Assembly (NCBI RefSeq): GCF_025519785.1
Contig: NZ_JAOPKZ010000009.1
Coordinates: 47,532 to 111,531 of the forward strand
Reading direction: 5' to 3'
Length of the DNA: 64,000 nt
DNA from: Staphylococcus marylandisciuri
GTDB lineage: Bacteria; Bacillota; Bacilli; Staphylococcales; Staphylococcaceae
The translations under genes were made by a program, and so were the position numbers. A model generated the notes under the pieces. It had not been told where the DNA came from, searched no databases, and saw only the letters and a program-made list of their open reading frames with translations. Below, piece after piece: positions 30,383 through 39,756 of the stretch (position 1 is the first letter of the stretch; the number at the start of each line of letters is the position of its first letter).

Positions 30383-31135
30383 ATGACAAGAACAGTACTA
30401 GTTACAGGAGGAAGTAGAGGTTTAGGTTCGACAATCGTACAAACATTATTAGATAGAGAATTCAACGTCATAGTCAATTACAATAAGAGTCGATCTGCTG
30501 CTGAGCGGTTAATCGCTAACGTAGATAGGTCACGTGCTATCGCCGTGCAAGCAGATGTCACACAAAGAGATCAAGTAGAACGAATGGTTCAACACGCCAC
30601 TGATCACTTTGGGCATATTGATGTCCTTATCAATAACGCGTTAGTAGACTTTAAATTTGACCCTAACAATCAGCAGTCATTCAAGAACCTCACTTGGGAA
30701 GACTACCAACAGCAAATTGATGGTACGCTTAAAGCGGCCTTTAACGTTACTCAAAGCATCATACCACAATTTATTGAGCGTCAGGCGGGGAACATCATTA
30801 GTATCGGTACTAACCTCTACCAAAATCCAGTAGTCCCATATCACGAATACACTACTGCTAAAGCTGGTTTGATCGGCTTCACACGCAATATAGCGTCGGA
30901 ACTTGGTCAATATGGAATTACCGCAAACGTAGTCTCAGGCGGATTGCTTAAGACGACGGATGCTAGTTCTGCGACGGCACCTGAAGTGTTTGATTTAATC
31001 GCCAATACTACGTCATTGAAGAAAGTGACAACCCCTCAAGATGTGGCGAATATGGTGGTTCATCTCGCATCAGAGCACGCTACAGGGCTTACCGGTCAAA
31101 ATATTACTGTTGATGGAGGATTAACGATGAATTAA
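30383..31135 (+). CDS. SDR-family oxidoreductase (FabG-like)
   Basis: This 250-residue short-chain dehydrogenase has the cofactor motif TGGSRGLG (8-15), NNA in INNALVDF, and the catalytic Tyr and Lys in YHEYTTAKAGLIGF. The C-terminus TGQNITVDGG is usual for 3-oxoacyl-ACP reductase-like SDRs. Substrate cannot be inferred: it is a lone gene, not in a fatty-acid operon. GAGGAGG precedes the ATG, and the gene starts 40 bp after a STAR block. Confidence 0.88.
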   Translation: MTRTVLVTGGSRGLGSTIVQTLLDREFNVIVNYNKSRSAAERLIANVDRSRAIAVQADVTQRDQVERMVQHATDHFGHIDVLINNALVDFKFDPNNQQSFKNLTWEDYQQQIDGTLKAAFNVTQSIIPQFIERQAGNIISIGTNLYQNPVVPYHEYTTAKAGLIGFTRNIASELGQYGITANVVSGGLLKTTDASSATAPEVFDLIANTTSLKKVTTPQDVANMVVHLASEHATGLTGQNITVDGGLTMN

Positions 31136-31286
31136 ATTGGTGCCACCGACTTTGCGTGTAAGTTTAGAAGATTTCGCCAAGTTGGTAGTCTCGACCATGC
31201 AACGTCGTGATTTATGTAGCAGGTCGTACGTTACTTTTCGTTTATTGCGAGTTGTTTAATAAGGCATTTTAGAAGGAGGATGTAGT

Positions 31287-31562
31287 TTGAGTAGAGAGAA
31301 GAAACCGTTAAGCAACCACCTTGAAATAATGTATTTGTTATTGTTCCCTCTAGCAATTATAGGGGGTGTTGCTCTTCTTATAGAATGGACGGCAAAATTA
31401 CTGGGCTGGGAAATACCCATGTATCTCTCTTTTATAATTCAGCTCCTCTTTTGCATTGCAACCACGATCTTGGTTATTATAGCGGTGATAGAAGGTTCCT
31501 ATATTCAGGCTATAGGTTCGTTGATATTATTACTCGTCCTACTGTTGAACTTTTTCGTTTGA
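31287..31562 (+). CDS. Small membrane protein, function unknown
   Basis: This 91-residue protein has three hydrophobic segments (roughly 15-35, 45-65, 70-90) and a charged N-terminus MSREKKPLSNH. The start is TTG, seven bases after AAGGAGG. I do not recognise the family. It may be co-transcribed with the SDR 150 bp upstream and ends at a bidirectional terminator. Confidence 0.65.
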   Translation: MSREKKPLSNHLEIMYLLLFPLAIIGGVALLIEWTAKLLGWEIPMYLSFIIQLLFCIATTILVIIAVIEGSYIQAIGSLILLLVLLLNFFV

Positions 31563-31609
31563 TCGATTTCGATTTAGTTGGAGTATCAATGAGATGGACT
31601 ACTAAATAT

Positions 31610-31661
31610 GAGCAGAAGATGAGACGGAGAACTCAAATTGGTTCTCTCTTATCTTCTGCTC
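31610..31661. terminator. Bidirectional terminator between convergent genes
   Basis: GAGCAGAAGAT and ATCTTCTGCTC are exact complements, and the inner GGAGAAC/GGTTCTC continues the stem. It lies between the small membrane gene (plus) and the TagF-like gene (minus). Confidence 0.8.
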
Positions 31662-31684
31662 ATTTCGTTAAATTCTGCGTTTAT

Positions 31685-33406
31685 CTAACTAAAGAAAGCA
31701 TCAACTAGTTCGACTTTCTTTTGTAATTTTGTTGGTAACAGATCTCTTATATCGGAGTGATTAACGACGATTCTATCCACTTTAGACAATTGTTCCCACT
31801 TCAATCTATTATTTTGAACAATATCATCACTGAGCCACACGGCAGTCTGACCTTTGTAATATTTCACCATCTCAGAAACTTGATCTGTCTCATTCATATA
31901 ATAAACTAACCAATCTAGTGGAACATCTCCAAACAAGCGGTCAAATTCTTCATTATAGAGTTGAGTCATTCTTCTTTGCGCTAATCTTTTAAGAATCGAC
32001 TTTTTCTTCACTAGACGATCAACTATGTTTCCGTTAATATCGCCTAGTGTTGAATAAATCATCATTCCTTTAGGCAATTGTAATAATGCTTCGTACTCAG
32101 CGTCTGTATAGACACGTTTATCAAAAAAGTAAATTACATTCTGGGTTACATCATTAAATCGATTTAAGTGCTTAAGTAACGAATACTTATCCTGCTCATC
32201 TGAATAGATAGCCATATTGTCTTTATTATTAGCTACTTTATATTCATTTATATTCTTTGAAGTCTTACCATTTATCATATACTGAACGAGTTCTTGCGCT
32301 CCGTTGCTATTATCATGAGCTACCATTTCTGCTTTAAGTTCTTGGTAACTCACTTGGTTATCCATCTGTTGGATTGCTGTATTGAGAGCTTCTAAGCTTT
32401 TAACTAAAGTGAATGGGTACTGAGCAGGTGAATGGTATAGCCCTCGCTCATTCGTATAATGCTCTAAATCATAAGCATATAAAAAGACTGGCTTATCCAT
32501 ATTTAAATAATCGTACATCACTGAAGAGTAATCCGTAATCAATCCATCTGTGGCTGTTAAAAACTCATAAATTTCATAGTTCTCTGGCACATATTTAATC
32601 TTCTCAAAATTCATTTTCAACTGTTGTCTAACGAGATAGTGCAATTTCACAAACAGGATGGTATCGTCATCTAAACGTCGATTAAGGTACATCAGCATTG
32701 TTTCAATGTGTTGAGCATCACTCACCCCACCGATATGTCCTCGCCACGTCGGCATGTAACATAGCACTTTTTTATTTCCTAAATCTAACTTATCTCGTAC
32801 TTCCTCCCGTAACTTATGAGAATAGAACACGCTATTACGTGGCATCGGTCCCACAATCATCATGCCTGCATAAATAGCATTTAAATTACAAGCATGTGCC
32901 ATCACATCTTTCGAGTACTCGTTGCTTAAGATAACTTGGTTCGCCATATAGAAATTCCGTTGAACATTCGCTAAATCAGCAATAGGTTGGGTGTCCTTCC
33001 CCATCTTTTTGAGAGGGGTGCCATGCCAAATGATAAAGTATTTCTGTTCCTTTCTTTTATTGAAAAATGGATAGAAAGTCGTATCATTGATTAGAAATTC
33101 GCAGGTTGCCAATAAGTCATAATACTTAACAGAGAGGTGTTCAACTATGGAAAAATGAGTATACCCCCGCTTCTTCAAAAACGCCTCATCCTGCTTAGGA
33201 TTTTGAGAAACTATAAATATTTTACTCCCAGGTGCAACGTTTTGAATTTCAGGCAATAGGTAGTAAATTTGACCTGAAACACCGCTTCCATGCATCGCTT
33301 CAAGCAAAAACCAATTCTTCTTAATAGGCTTGTGTCGTCGTGCACTCGCATAATGATAAGGGCCTTGATTCCTTTTGAAATTACTCAATTTATGTTTAAT
33401 ACCCAA
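31685..33406 (-). CDS. CDP-glycerol:glycerophosphotransferase-family protein (teichoic acid TagF/TarL-like)
   Basis: This 573-residue protein carries the family core: YFIIWHGTPLKKMGKD, VLCYMPTWRG, FVKLHYLVRQQ and DGLITDYSSVMYDYLNMDKP, the nucleotide/polyol-phosphate site. TagF/TarF/TarL enzymes add glycerol- or ribitol-phosphate units to wall teichoic acid on the inner membrane face. A C-terminal region of about 170 residues beyond the core is less conserved. Which polyol it uses cannot be told, and no other tar genes adjoin. The start gives MGIKHKLSNFKRNQ. Confidence 0.83.
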   Translation of the reverse strand: MGIKHKLSNFKRNQGPYHYASARRHKPIKKNWFLLEAMHGSGVSGQIYYLLPEIQNVAPGSKIFIVSQNPKQDEAFLKKRGYTHFSIVEHLSVKYYDLLATCEFLINDTTFYPFFNKRKEQKYFIIWHGTPLKKMGKDTQPIADLANVQRNFYMANQVILSNEYSKDVMAHACNLNAIYAGMMIVGPMPRNSVFYSHKLREEVRDKLDLGNKKVLCYMPTWRGHIGGVSDAQHIETMLMYLNRRLDDDTILFVKLHYLVRQQLKMNFEKIKYVPENYEIYEFLTATDGLITDYSSVMYDYLNMDKPVFLYAYDLEHYTNERGLYHSPAQYPFTLVKSLEALNTAIQQMDNQVSYQELKAEMVAHDNSNGAQELVQYMINGKTSKNINEYKVANNKDNMAIYSDEQDKYSLLKHLNRFNDVTQNVIYFFDKRVYTDAEYEALLQLPKGMMIYSTLGDINGNIVDRLVKKKSILKRLAQRRMTQLYNEEFDRLFGDVPLDWLVYYMNETDQVSEMVKYYKGQTAVWLSDDIVQNNRLKWEQLSKVDRIVVNHSDIRDLLPTKLQKKVELVDAFFS

Positions 33407-33488
33407 AATAAGACTCCTTTAGGAAAATAGATTTACTAATAATTATATCAAATAATTTGAAAGAATCAGTATGTGTATCATTTAAAAC

Positions 33489-33542
33489 AGTTTAGTTAAG
33501 TATGCTTATTTACTGTAGAAGCGCTTGACTAATCGTAGGAAG
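33489..33542. repeat. Leader repeat L2, copy 1
   Basis: TTTAGTTAAGTATGCTTA, then GAAGCGCTTGACTAATCGTA, closely matches 62901-62955. In both places it directly precedes a GGGAGCGG hairpin. No function is known. Confidence 0.75.
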
Positions 33543-33547
33543 AGGGT

Positions 33548-34139
33548 GGGAGCGGGACATAATGGTCTTTGACTAGAGAGAAAGAGGCTGGGACATAATG
33601 TAATGTCTCAGTCTCTTTCAGCGTCTTGGCAGTAGATGACTGATTTGAAAATGCGCTTGTACCAAGCTTTTTTCAATTCTAGTCATCCTTGCCGGGGCGG
33701 GACTACGAAATCTTTTTTATTCAAATTAGATTTCTGTCCCGCTCCCTCTTTCAACATCTCGGCAGTAGATGGCTGATTTGAAAACGCGCTTGTATTAAGC
33801 TTTTTTCAATTCTAGCCATCCTTGCCGGGGCGAGACTACGAAATCTTTTTATTCAAATTAGATTTCTGTCCCGCTCCCTCTTTCAGCATCTTGGCAGTAG
33901 ATGACTGATTTGAAAATGCGCTTGTACCAAGCTTTTTTCAATTCTAGTCATCCTTGCCGGGGCGGGACTACGAAATCTTTTTATTCAAATTAGATTTCTG
34001 TCCCGCTCCCTTCAACATCTCGGCAGTAGATGGCTGATTTGAAAACGCGCTTGTATCAAGCTTTTTTCAATTCTAGCCATCCTTGCCGGGGCGGGACTAC
34101 GAAATCTTTTTATTCAAATTAGATTTCTGTCCCGCTCCC
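33548..34139 (-). repeat. Composite repeat: four tandem units
   Basis: Minus-oriented, with GAGGCTGGGACAT modules first. Four GGC...GCC hairpins follow at 33628-33693, 33761-33826, 33893-33958 and 34022-34087, each followed by the GGGGCGGGAC...GTCCCGCTCCC hairpin. Units 2 and 4 have G and C where units 1 and 3 have A and T at one base pair of the long stem. It lies between the TagF-like and DUF4064 genes. Confidence 0.93.
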
Positions 34140-34162
34140 TCTTTCGAATTATAAACATAAAA

Positions 34163-34197
34163 AGAGGGACTAAGCACCAAACGGTTACTTAATCCCA
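34163..34197 (-). terminator. Terminator of the DUF4064 gene
   Basis: GGGACTAAG and CTTAATCCC pair, followed on the minus strand by CTTTTTATG. It lies 35-65 bp past the DUF4064 stop. Confidence 0.6.
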
Positions 34198-34230
34198 CAT
34201 CCAAAGCGATATACCCCGTCTAAACTTCAA

Positions 34231-34761
34231 TTAGTACTTATATGGATCTTCGTCCACCTTCTTAGAAGTATTTTCTCCTAAATTTCTTTCATAGCCTGAA
34301 TCATTCTGGTCGCGATTTTCTGAACGAGTGTAATCGTTATTATAATTATAGTCATTAGCTAAATTAGAATGATACGCTTTAGGCTTTCTTACTAGTAGCA
34401 TAATACCAGCAATCAACCATAATACACCCGCTATCCAGTTTGGAGATATGAAACTTAAAGCTCCGATAACAATTAAAATAATTCCAGCTGCTTTATTTTT
34501 CTTACCTATCCAAACTGCCGCTAAAATACAAAGTATAAAATAGATAGCGGTTAAGACAAGCCCTACCATACTCATAAATGTATAAATATCAGCGATCGTT
34601 CCTGCCTCATTTAGAGAAAATGCATTTTCTTCCATTAAAGCTTTAGAAAATTCTTCTTTACTCGTAGTCAATAGCAATGTAAATAAGATACAACCAAAGA
34701 ACACTAAAATATTAAAACCGAAGCCGATCCATGTGAGTACTTTTTCTGCTGTTCTTTTCAT
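34231..34761 (-). CDS. DUF4064-type membrane protein
   Basis: This 176-residue protein has four hydrophobic segments within the first 125 residues. A polar, N/D/Y/S-rich cytoplasmic tail (NYNNDYTRSENRDQND) follows. Small four-helix proteins of this kind are usually annotated DUF4064 in staphylococci. Function is unknown. It is a single gene with its own terminator. Confidence 0.7.
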   Translation of the reverse strand: MKRTAEKVLTWIGFGFNILVFFGCILFTLLLTTSKEEFSKALMEENAFSLNEAGTIADIYTFMSMVGLVLTAIYFILCILAAVWIGKKNKAAGIILIVIGALSFISPNWIAGVLWLIAGIMLLVRKPKAYHSNLANDYNYNNDYTRSENRDQNDSGYERNLGENTSKKVDEDPYKY

Positions 34762-35069
34762 ATAGATATCCTCCCTAAAATTCTATTTGTTGCTCACTTA
34801 TAGCATAACATTTTATAGGAAATATTAATGAATGCATTTTTTATTTCTTCGATGGTAAGGAAGCCCTTTTCATCCAAACAACACTATATATTATCTAAAG
34901 CATAGACGTGCAAAGTGAACGGGGAAACCCTGTAATAGCTTCCGAGCTTAATGTACTTCCAGGTTACATAAGCATGCGCTTTACAGAACCAAATTCTCAA
35001 CTTTAACTCGATCAGTTTTACTATTCACACTAAATTACCCTTCATCATTTCTAACATTTAACACTCACG
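34762..35069. other. Gap with possible decayed frame
   Basis: A minus-strand frame containing YIKLGSYYRVSPFTLHVYAL, one stop, then DEKGFLTIEEI is open in two pieces (about 34810-34990). It resembles decayed coding DNA, but I cannot name it. No other feature is seen. Confidence 0.25.
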
Positions 35070-36674
35070 TCACTGCGCTTCCACTTCTCTCACCACTGCT
35101 TCAACTAATACTGGCAGTTCTTCAAATGCGCTCTTCTTATATATCCGCTCGGACACACGATGCGCATCCTTACCTATAGGTCCACAGTTGAATGCGGGAG
35201 CACTAATCTCATAGATGTCTTGAAACGGAATCGTATAGGAGCGTTCGAAATTAGGTGTATTGTGACGGTAGACTTCCATATCTCCTAACGCATGAGTCAA
35301 TCGCACATAACTCAAATCACAAATGCCATTAAAGTAATGAATTCGTCGACTTGGACGTCCAAATTGAGACTGAGCAGTCGTTGAAACTTTTGTAACTAAT
35401 CTTTCCACAAAGTCTTCATAAGAGTTGTTGACCGCTGGGTAATATGGCGGCGCGAAGAATGTGACGACTGTAGGTGTAAGTGATCGACATAAACTCAATA
35501 ATCGATCCACGATTTTCACACTTTGCTGTAAGATATCTTGTTCCCTCTCTAAGATTTGATCGATCTCTTCTTCTACACGCGCACTTCCTAATAATTCAAT
35601 CGCTTTATAATACAATGAGTCATAAGTAATGACAGGAATGTCTATACGCCGATGACTTCCGGCAGTCTGAGAACGTTCTTCATAGGCGGCTTTTGCTTGA
35701 TTGACCCCTTTACGAACAAGCGTATTAAACTTCTCGAACACCTCAGCTGGAGTATGTTTGAACAGAAATACATTGTACAAAGTAAGTGTCTTAAATGGTG
35801 TCTGCACGTCATAATGATGCTTAATATCTCGCATGACGAGAGACACGGGAAGAGGTGAGACTTCACTTTCAAATGTCTCTTGAAATGCGGTGCTATATTC
35901 AACTTGCTGATTGATATAACTTTGAATGAAGTTAGAGCTTACGCCATTCAAAGGCGTGCCGACATGTGTTTCACGACCGTAAACAAGCACCGATGGCATG
36001 ATCTTACCTATAGAACCGGTATAGGTGTAGTGGCTATTATCGCCAGTTTCTTGTTGAAATGTAGGTTCGCTGTTTAGATGTAGACGAATATCGAGGTCTT
36101 CTCGATCTTTCAACTTCTTAAGAAAACTCATAGCGGCGCGCATTCCGGAAGAGTTCACCTCTTCATCTGGGACTGCAATAAGCACTAGATTAACATTCCA
36201 CAGTTCGCTTATCGCTTTCTCCAACAGTGACATGTGTAACATCAGCCCTGGCTTCATATCCATAGACCCACGTCCAAAGAGGTAATCACCAGATTTCAAA
36301 TCGGCAATAGCATTCTCATCTAAAAAGGATGAATCCTCATTGAACTTGCGAGTGAGAAGATCCATTTGAGTCGCATAAGGTTCATAATCACTATAATCGT
36401 CAGTATCAACAGTATCGAAGTGACTAATGAGCGTGACCGTTCGCTTCGTGTTTGGTGCTTGATAATACGCTACGACGGCTTGTTTATTATCTTCAGTATC
36501 TACCAAGTGGATGTGATTGCTATTGGTTTTAAAATACGTTAATTGTGTCAGTTGATTGATTAGAAATTCAGGGAAGGCCTTCTCCCCTTCAGAATGAGTA
36601 ACAGTGTTAAAGTTCACCAGTGCCTTAAGCAAGTCTTCCCTTTGCTCTGGTGTTTGCCAATATAAGTGTTCCAT
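35070..36674 (-). CDS. M20-family peptidase, RocB-like
   Basis: This 534-residue zinc-dependent peptidase/deacylase homologue has metal-site motifs ISHFDTVDT (H, D), GRGSMDMKPG (D) and PDEEVNSSG (EE). Length and sequence match the RocB group of M20 enzymes, linked to arginine/amino-acid use but not biochemically defined. It is divergent from an amino-acid symporter across a 143-bp gap with a cre-like site, so both may serve amino-acid scavenging under carbon control. Confidence 0.82.
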   Translation of the reverse strand: MEHLYWQTPEQREDLLKALVNFNTVTHSEGEKAFPEFLINQLTQLTYFKTNSNHIHLVDTEDNKQAVVAYYQAPNTKRTVTLISHFDTVDTDDYSDYEPYATQMDLLTRKFNEDSSFLDENAIADLKSGDYLFGRGSMDMKPGLMLHMSLLEKAISELWNVNLVLIAVPDEEVNSSGMRAAMSFLKKLKDREDLDIRLHLNSEPTFQQETGDNSHYTYTGSIGKIMPSVLVYGRETHVGTPLNGVSSNFIQSYINQQVEYSTAFQETFESEVSPLPVSLVMRDIKHHYDVQTPFKTLTLYNVFLFKHTPAEVFEKFNTLVRKGVNQAKAAYEERSQTAGSHRRIDIPVITYDSLYYKAIELLGSARVEEEIDQILEREQDILQQSVKIVDRLLSLCRSLTPTVVTFFAPPYYPAVNNSYEDFVERLVTKVSTTAQSQFGRPSRRIHYFNGICDLSYVRLTHALGDMEVYRHNTPNFERSYTIPFQDIYEISAPAFNCGPIGKDAHRVSERIYKKSAFEELPVLVEAVVREVEAQ

Positions 36675-36735
36675 GTTACAGCCCCTTTTTTATTAAAAAT
36701 TGCAATTAAATAATTAAAAGTTTACACTATTTATA

Positions 36736-36749
36736 AGTAAGCGCTTTCA
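36736..36749. promoter_or_regulatory. Candidate cre site (CcpA) between divergent genes
   Basis: AGTAAGCGCTTTCA matches the TGWAANCGNTNWCA consensus at 13 of 14 positions. It lies 62 bp from the peptidase start and 69 bp from the symporter start, so one CcpA site could act on both. Confidence 0.6.
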
Positions 36750-36817
36750 TTAATTAGGTTGTATTATAAATTAATTCTTTATTTAAATCAATATGCTTAA
36801 ACAAGGGGGACATCCAA

Positions 36818-38170
36818 GTGAAGCATATCTTAGCATTTACTGATTGGTTATGGGGTTATCCGATCATTACTTTATTATTAATTGCCAGTATCTTTCTAAC
36901 AATTTATCTGAATTTTGTCCAATTTCGCCATTTTATCTACATTTTAAAGCAAACTTTCGGCAGTATTAATAAGCGCCCTAAAGGGGAAGGGACGATTACC
37001 CCGAGACAAGCACTTACCTCAGCGCTCTCCTCTACAGTAGGCGCTGCTAATATTGTAGGCGTACCTACCGCCATAATGATGGGTGGTCCAGGTGCAGTCT
37101 TCTGGATGTTAGTCATCGCGTTCTTTGGCATGGCGTTGAAATATAGTGAAAATATACTCGGTGTGGCGTATAGAGAGAAGAATAAAAAAGGAGAATTTAT
37201 TGGCGGTCCAACCCACTATATGAGTAAAGGGTTTAACAACAAGCAACTCGGAAAGGTATTCGCTTTAATCTTCGCCTTTGCATTAATGATTGAAATCATA
37301 CCTAGTATCATGGTGCAAGGCCATTCTGTCACTGCGAATGTAGAAGATACCTTCCATATTAATCCACTTATCACAGGGATTGTGATCGCTGCATTAGCTG
37401 CTCTCGTCGTCTTTGGAGGCGTAAGTCGTATCGCGGCTTTCACTGAAAAAATTGTGCCTATCATGGTTGGAATCTACCTCTTACTTGGTTTCATCATTAT
37501 ACTCATTAACGTCCAAGCTATCCCTCATATCGTCGCGCTCATCGTTAAAGAAGCCTTCAATCCTCATGCAGCGACTGGCGGAGGCTTTGGTGCAGTACTT
37601 TCTAATACGATTCGCTGGGGCTTTGCGCGTGGTATTTACTCGAATGAAGCTGGACTCGGTACATCTCCTATCGCTCATGCGGCTGCCAAGACTGATCACC
37701 CTGCACGCCAAGCTTTCTGGGGTGTAGCCGAAATCATCGTTGATACCGTACTCATCTGCCTAACTACAGCAATGGTCGTATTACTTTCAGGCGTGTGGAA
37801 AGCGAGTGATGCTCAGGTAAATTCCTCCGCTCTAACTGCCCGCGCTTATCAAGAGGTCTTTGGTTCATGGGGCAGCGTGTTGATAGCTATTTCGATGATC
37901 TTCTTCGTGTTCTCTACGGTCATCGTCATTATATTCTACGGATCTCGCATGGCTGAATATCTCTTCGGCCTAACTGGAGGCTGGGTTCTTAAAGTCATTT
38001 ACACCATTTCTATTATCTTAGGTGCTATCGGTGTGGGTAAACAACTGTGGGGTCTTCTCGATTTAGCCTTAGCATTTGTACTGATACCTAACATTATTGC
38101 GGTTCTCCTCTTATCGCCTAAAGTAAAAGCGTTGAGTAGCGATTTCTTTAAACATCACTACAAAGATTAG
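36818..38170 (+). CDS. AGCS-family sodium:alanine/glycine symporter
   Basis: This 450-residue transporter has about eleven membrane helices. AGCS signatures are SSTVGAANIVGVPTAIMMGG, the GGPTHYMSKG loop, and GFARGIYSNEAGLGTSPIAH. It imports alanine, glycine or related amino acids with sodium. The AAGGGGGA ribosome site supports the start (MKHILAFTDWLWGYP). Substrate choice among alanine, glycine and glutamine is unresolved. Confidence 0.9.
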   Translation: MKHILAFTDWLWGYPIITLLLIASIFLTIYLNFVQFRHFIYILKQTFGSINKRPKGEGTITPRQALTSALSSTVGAANIVGVPTAIMMGGPGAVFWMLVIAFFGMALKYSENILGVAYREKNKKGEFIGGPTHYMSKGFNNKQLGKVFALIFAFALMIEIIPSIMVQGHSVTANVEDTFHINPLITGIVIAALAALVVFGGVSRIAAFTEKIVPIMVGIYLLLGFIIILINVQAIPHIVALIVKEAFNPHAATGGGFGAVLSNTIRWGFARGIYSNEAGLGTSPIAHAAAKTDHPARQAFWGVAEIIVDTVLICLTTAMVVLLSGVWKASDAQVNSSALTARAYQEVFGSWGSVLIAISMIFFVFSTVIVIIFYGSRMAEYLFGLTGGWVLKVIYTISIILGAIGVGKQLWGLLDLALAFVLIPNIIAVLLLSPKVKALSSDFFKHHYKD

Positions 38171-38280
38171 AGTTTTAATTATGGTAAAAGGGCTGTAGAG
38201 ATTGTGTTAATCATTTCATTTATTAAAATAGGCAGACAAGAGTGTGAGTGAAAATAGGAAATAGTTAGCTATCCACGTAC

Positions 38281-38757
38281 GAGGTCAGGACAAAAGCGTT
38301 TAGGATTTGAGCAGGGGGCCCCAACACGGAGAAACTGGTAATCCAGTTTCAACAAGCACTGCGAGTTGGGGTGGGGCCCCAACAAAGAGAAACTGGTTAT
38401 CCAGTTTCAACAAACACTGCGAGTTGGGGTGGGCCCCAACAAAAAGAAACTGGTAATCCAGTTTCCTCAAGCACTGCGAGTTGGGGTGGGCCCCAACAAA
38501 AAGAAACTGGTAATCCAGTTTCCTCAAGCTCAGCGAGTTGGGGCGGTCCTATAAAAGCGAAGCCAGAGGCTGGGACATAAAGGTCTTTGACTAGAGAGAA
38601 AGAGGCTGGGACATAAATCCCAGCCTCTTAAACATCTCGGCAGTAGATGACTGATTTGAAAATGCGCTTGCATCAAGCTTTTTTCAATTCTAGTCATCCT
38701 TGCCGGGGCGGGACGACGAAATCTTTTTATTCAAATTAGATTTCTGTCCCGCTCCCC
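38281..38757 (-). repeat. Composite repeat: four STAR cores plus one hairpin unit
   Basis: Minus-oriented. It begins with the AAAAGCGTTTAGGATTTGAG tail and has four GGGGCCCCAACA cores at roughly 57-bp spacing (about 38315, 38374, 38431, 38488). The CCTATAAAAGCGAAG and GAGGCTGGGACATAAA modules and one full double-hairpin unit follow. It separates the convergent symporter and lacD genes. Confidence 0.92.
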
Positions 38758-38811
38758 TTTAATAGCCCCATAGACAAACCACTCAGCAACGCTGACTCAA
38801 GAGTTTCAAGG

Positions 38812-39756
38812 TTACTTAATCGGCGTGGCATAGCGCTCATTAACTTCATTTAAAGCTTTCAAATTACTTAACCCTTGTTGTTCAATCCATTCTCTCGCGC
38901 TCAGACTTCCGTCATTAACAAATGCTTCAGTAGCCCCTTTCCACGTAGCACGTCCACAAAGTACGCCATTAAATTTTGAACCGGCTTGCTTGGCAAATTT
39001 CAATGTCTGTTGGAATAAATCAGCACTCATTCCACCACTTAAGTAAATATAAGGAAGGTGTGTGCTGTCGTCTTGTGCTTTAAAGTATGCCGCGGCCTCT
39101 TCCTGAGTATAAACTGGATTGTCTGTTCCCAAACCTTCTACATAGTTCATATTCACTGGCGTCTCTACTTTCAATACATCCACTTTATAGCGCGCATCAC
39201 TAAATACTTTCATGGCACGATTTACTTTATCTGGTCTCACTTTCGCAAATGCTTCACCTTTTTCATCACCTATCTGATTATTATAGGTTAAGATTTCTAG
39301 TAGAAATGGGACGTTCTCAGCCTCACATTCACTTCCTACTCGCTCTACAAACGCATGTTTAATCTCGTTAGTCTCTACTTCATCATCTACGTCATAATAG
39401 ATTAAGATCTTAACTGCGTCAGCATCTACTTCCTTTAAACGTTTCACAGATTGATTAAGCACTAGTCGTGGCAATCGTCTAGAGTCTGATTTATCGTATC
39501 CTGTCTGTTCATATGAAAGGATAAGACCTGCATGCTTATCTCGTTTCTTAGCAGCCGGCAAACCGTATTCTGGATCGAGTAAGATACTAGACCCATGAGG
39601 TGTCAGAATTTCAGAAACAAAGCCTTTAAACTCTGAGATGTTCTCATCAGTCACTTGGTCTTTCAACAATCTCTTTAAAGCACCACGTTGGTCTATCGCT
39701 ATGGCACTAAAAATACCGTTATCATCTAATAATGGTGTTAAATCTTTGATCGTCAT
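38812..39756 (-). CDS. lacD: Tagatose 1,6-diphosphate aldolase
   Basis: LacD cleaves tagatose 1,6-bisphosphate to DHAP and glyceraldehyde 3-phosphate. The 314-residue class I aldolase shows IAIDQRGALKRLL at the N-terminus and the Schiff-base lysine segment VDVLKVETPVN. It starts immediately after the lacC stop. Only the lower half of the tagatose pathway is here; lacA and lacB are absent. Confidence 0.92.
   Translation of the reverse strand: MTIKDLTPLLDDNGIFSAIAIDQRGALKRLLKDQVTDENISEFKGFVSEILTPHGSSILLDPEYGLPAAKKRDKHAGLILSYEQTGYDKSDSRRLPRLVLNQSVKRLKEVDADAVKILIYYDVDDEVETNEIKHAFVERVGSECEAENVPFLLEILTYNNQIGDEKGEAFAKVRPDKVNRAMKVFSDARYKVDVLKVETPVNMNYVEGLGTDNPVYTQEEAAAYFKAQDDSTHLPYIYLSGGMSADLFQQTLKFAKQAGSKFNGVLCGRATWKGATEAFVNDGSLSAREWIEQQGLSNLKALNEVNERYATPIK

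Noticed and set aside
31136..31286. Similarity of this gap to 56440-56600 (shared GATTTCGCC, TAGCAGGTC)
   Set aside because: Only a few short words align; not enough to call a repeat.
38300..38580. Overlapping open frames in both strands over the four STAR cores
   Set aside because: Repeat translation artefact, as at 30 kb.
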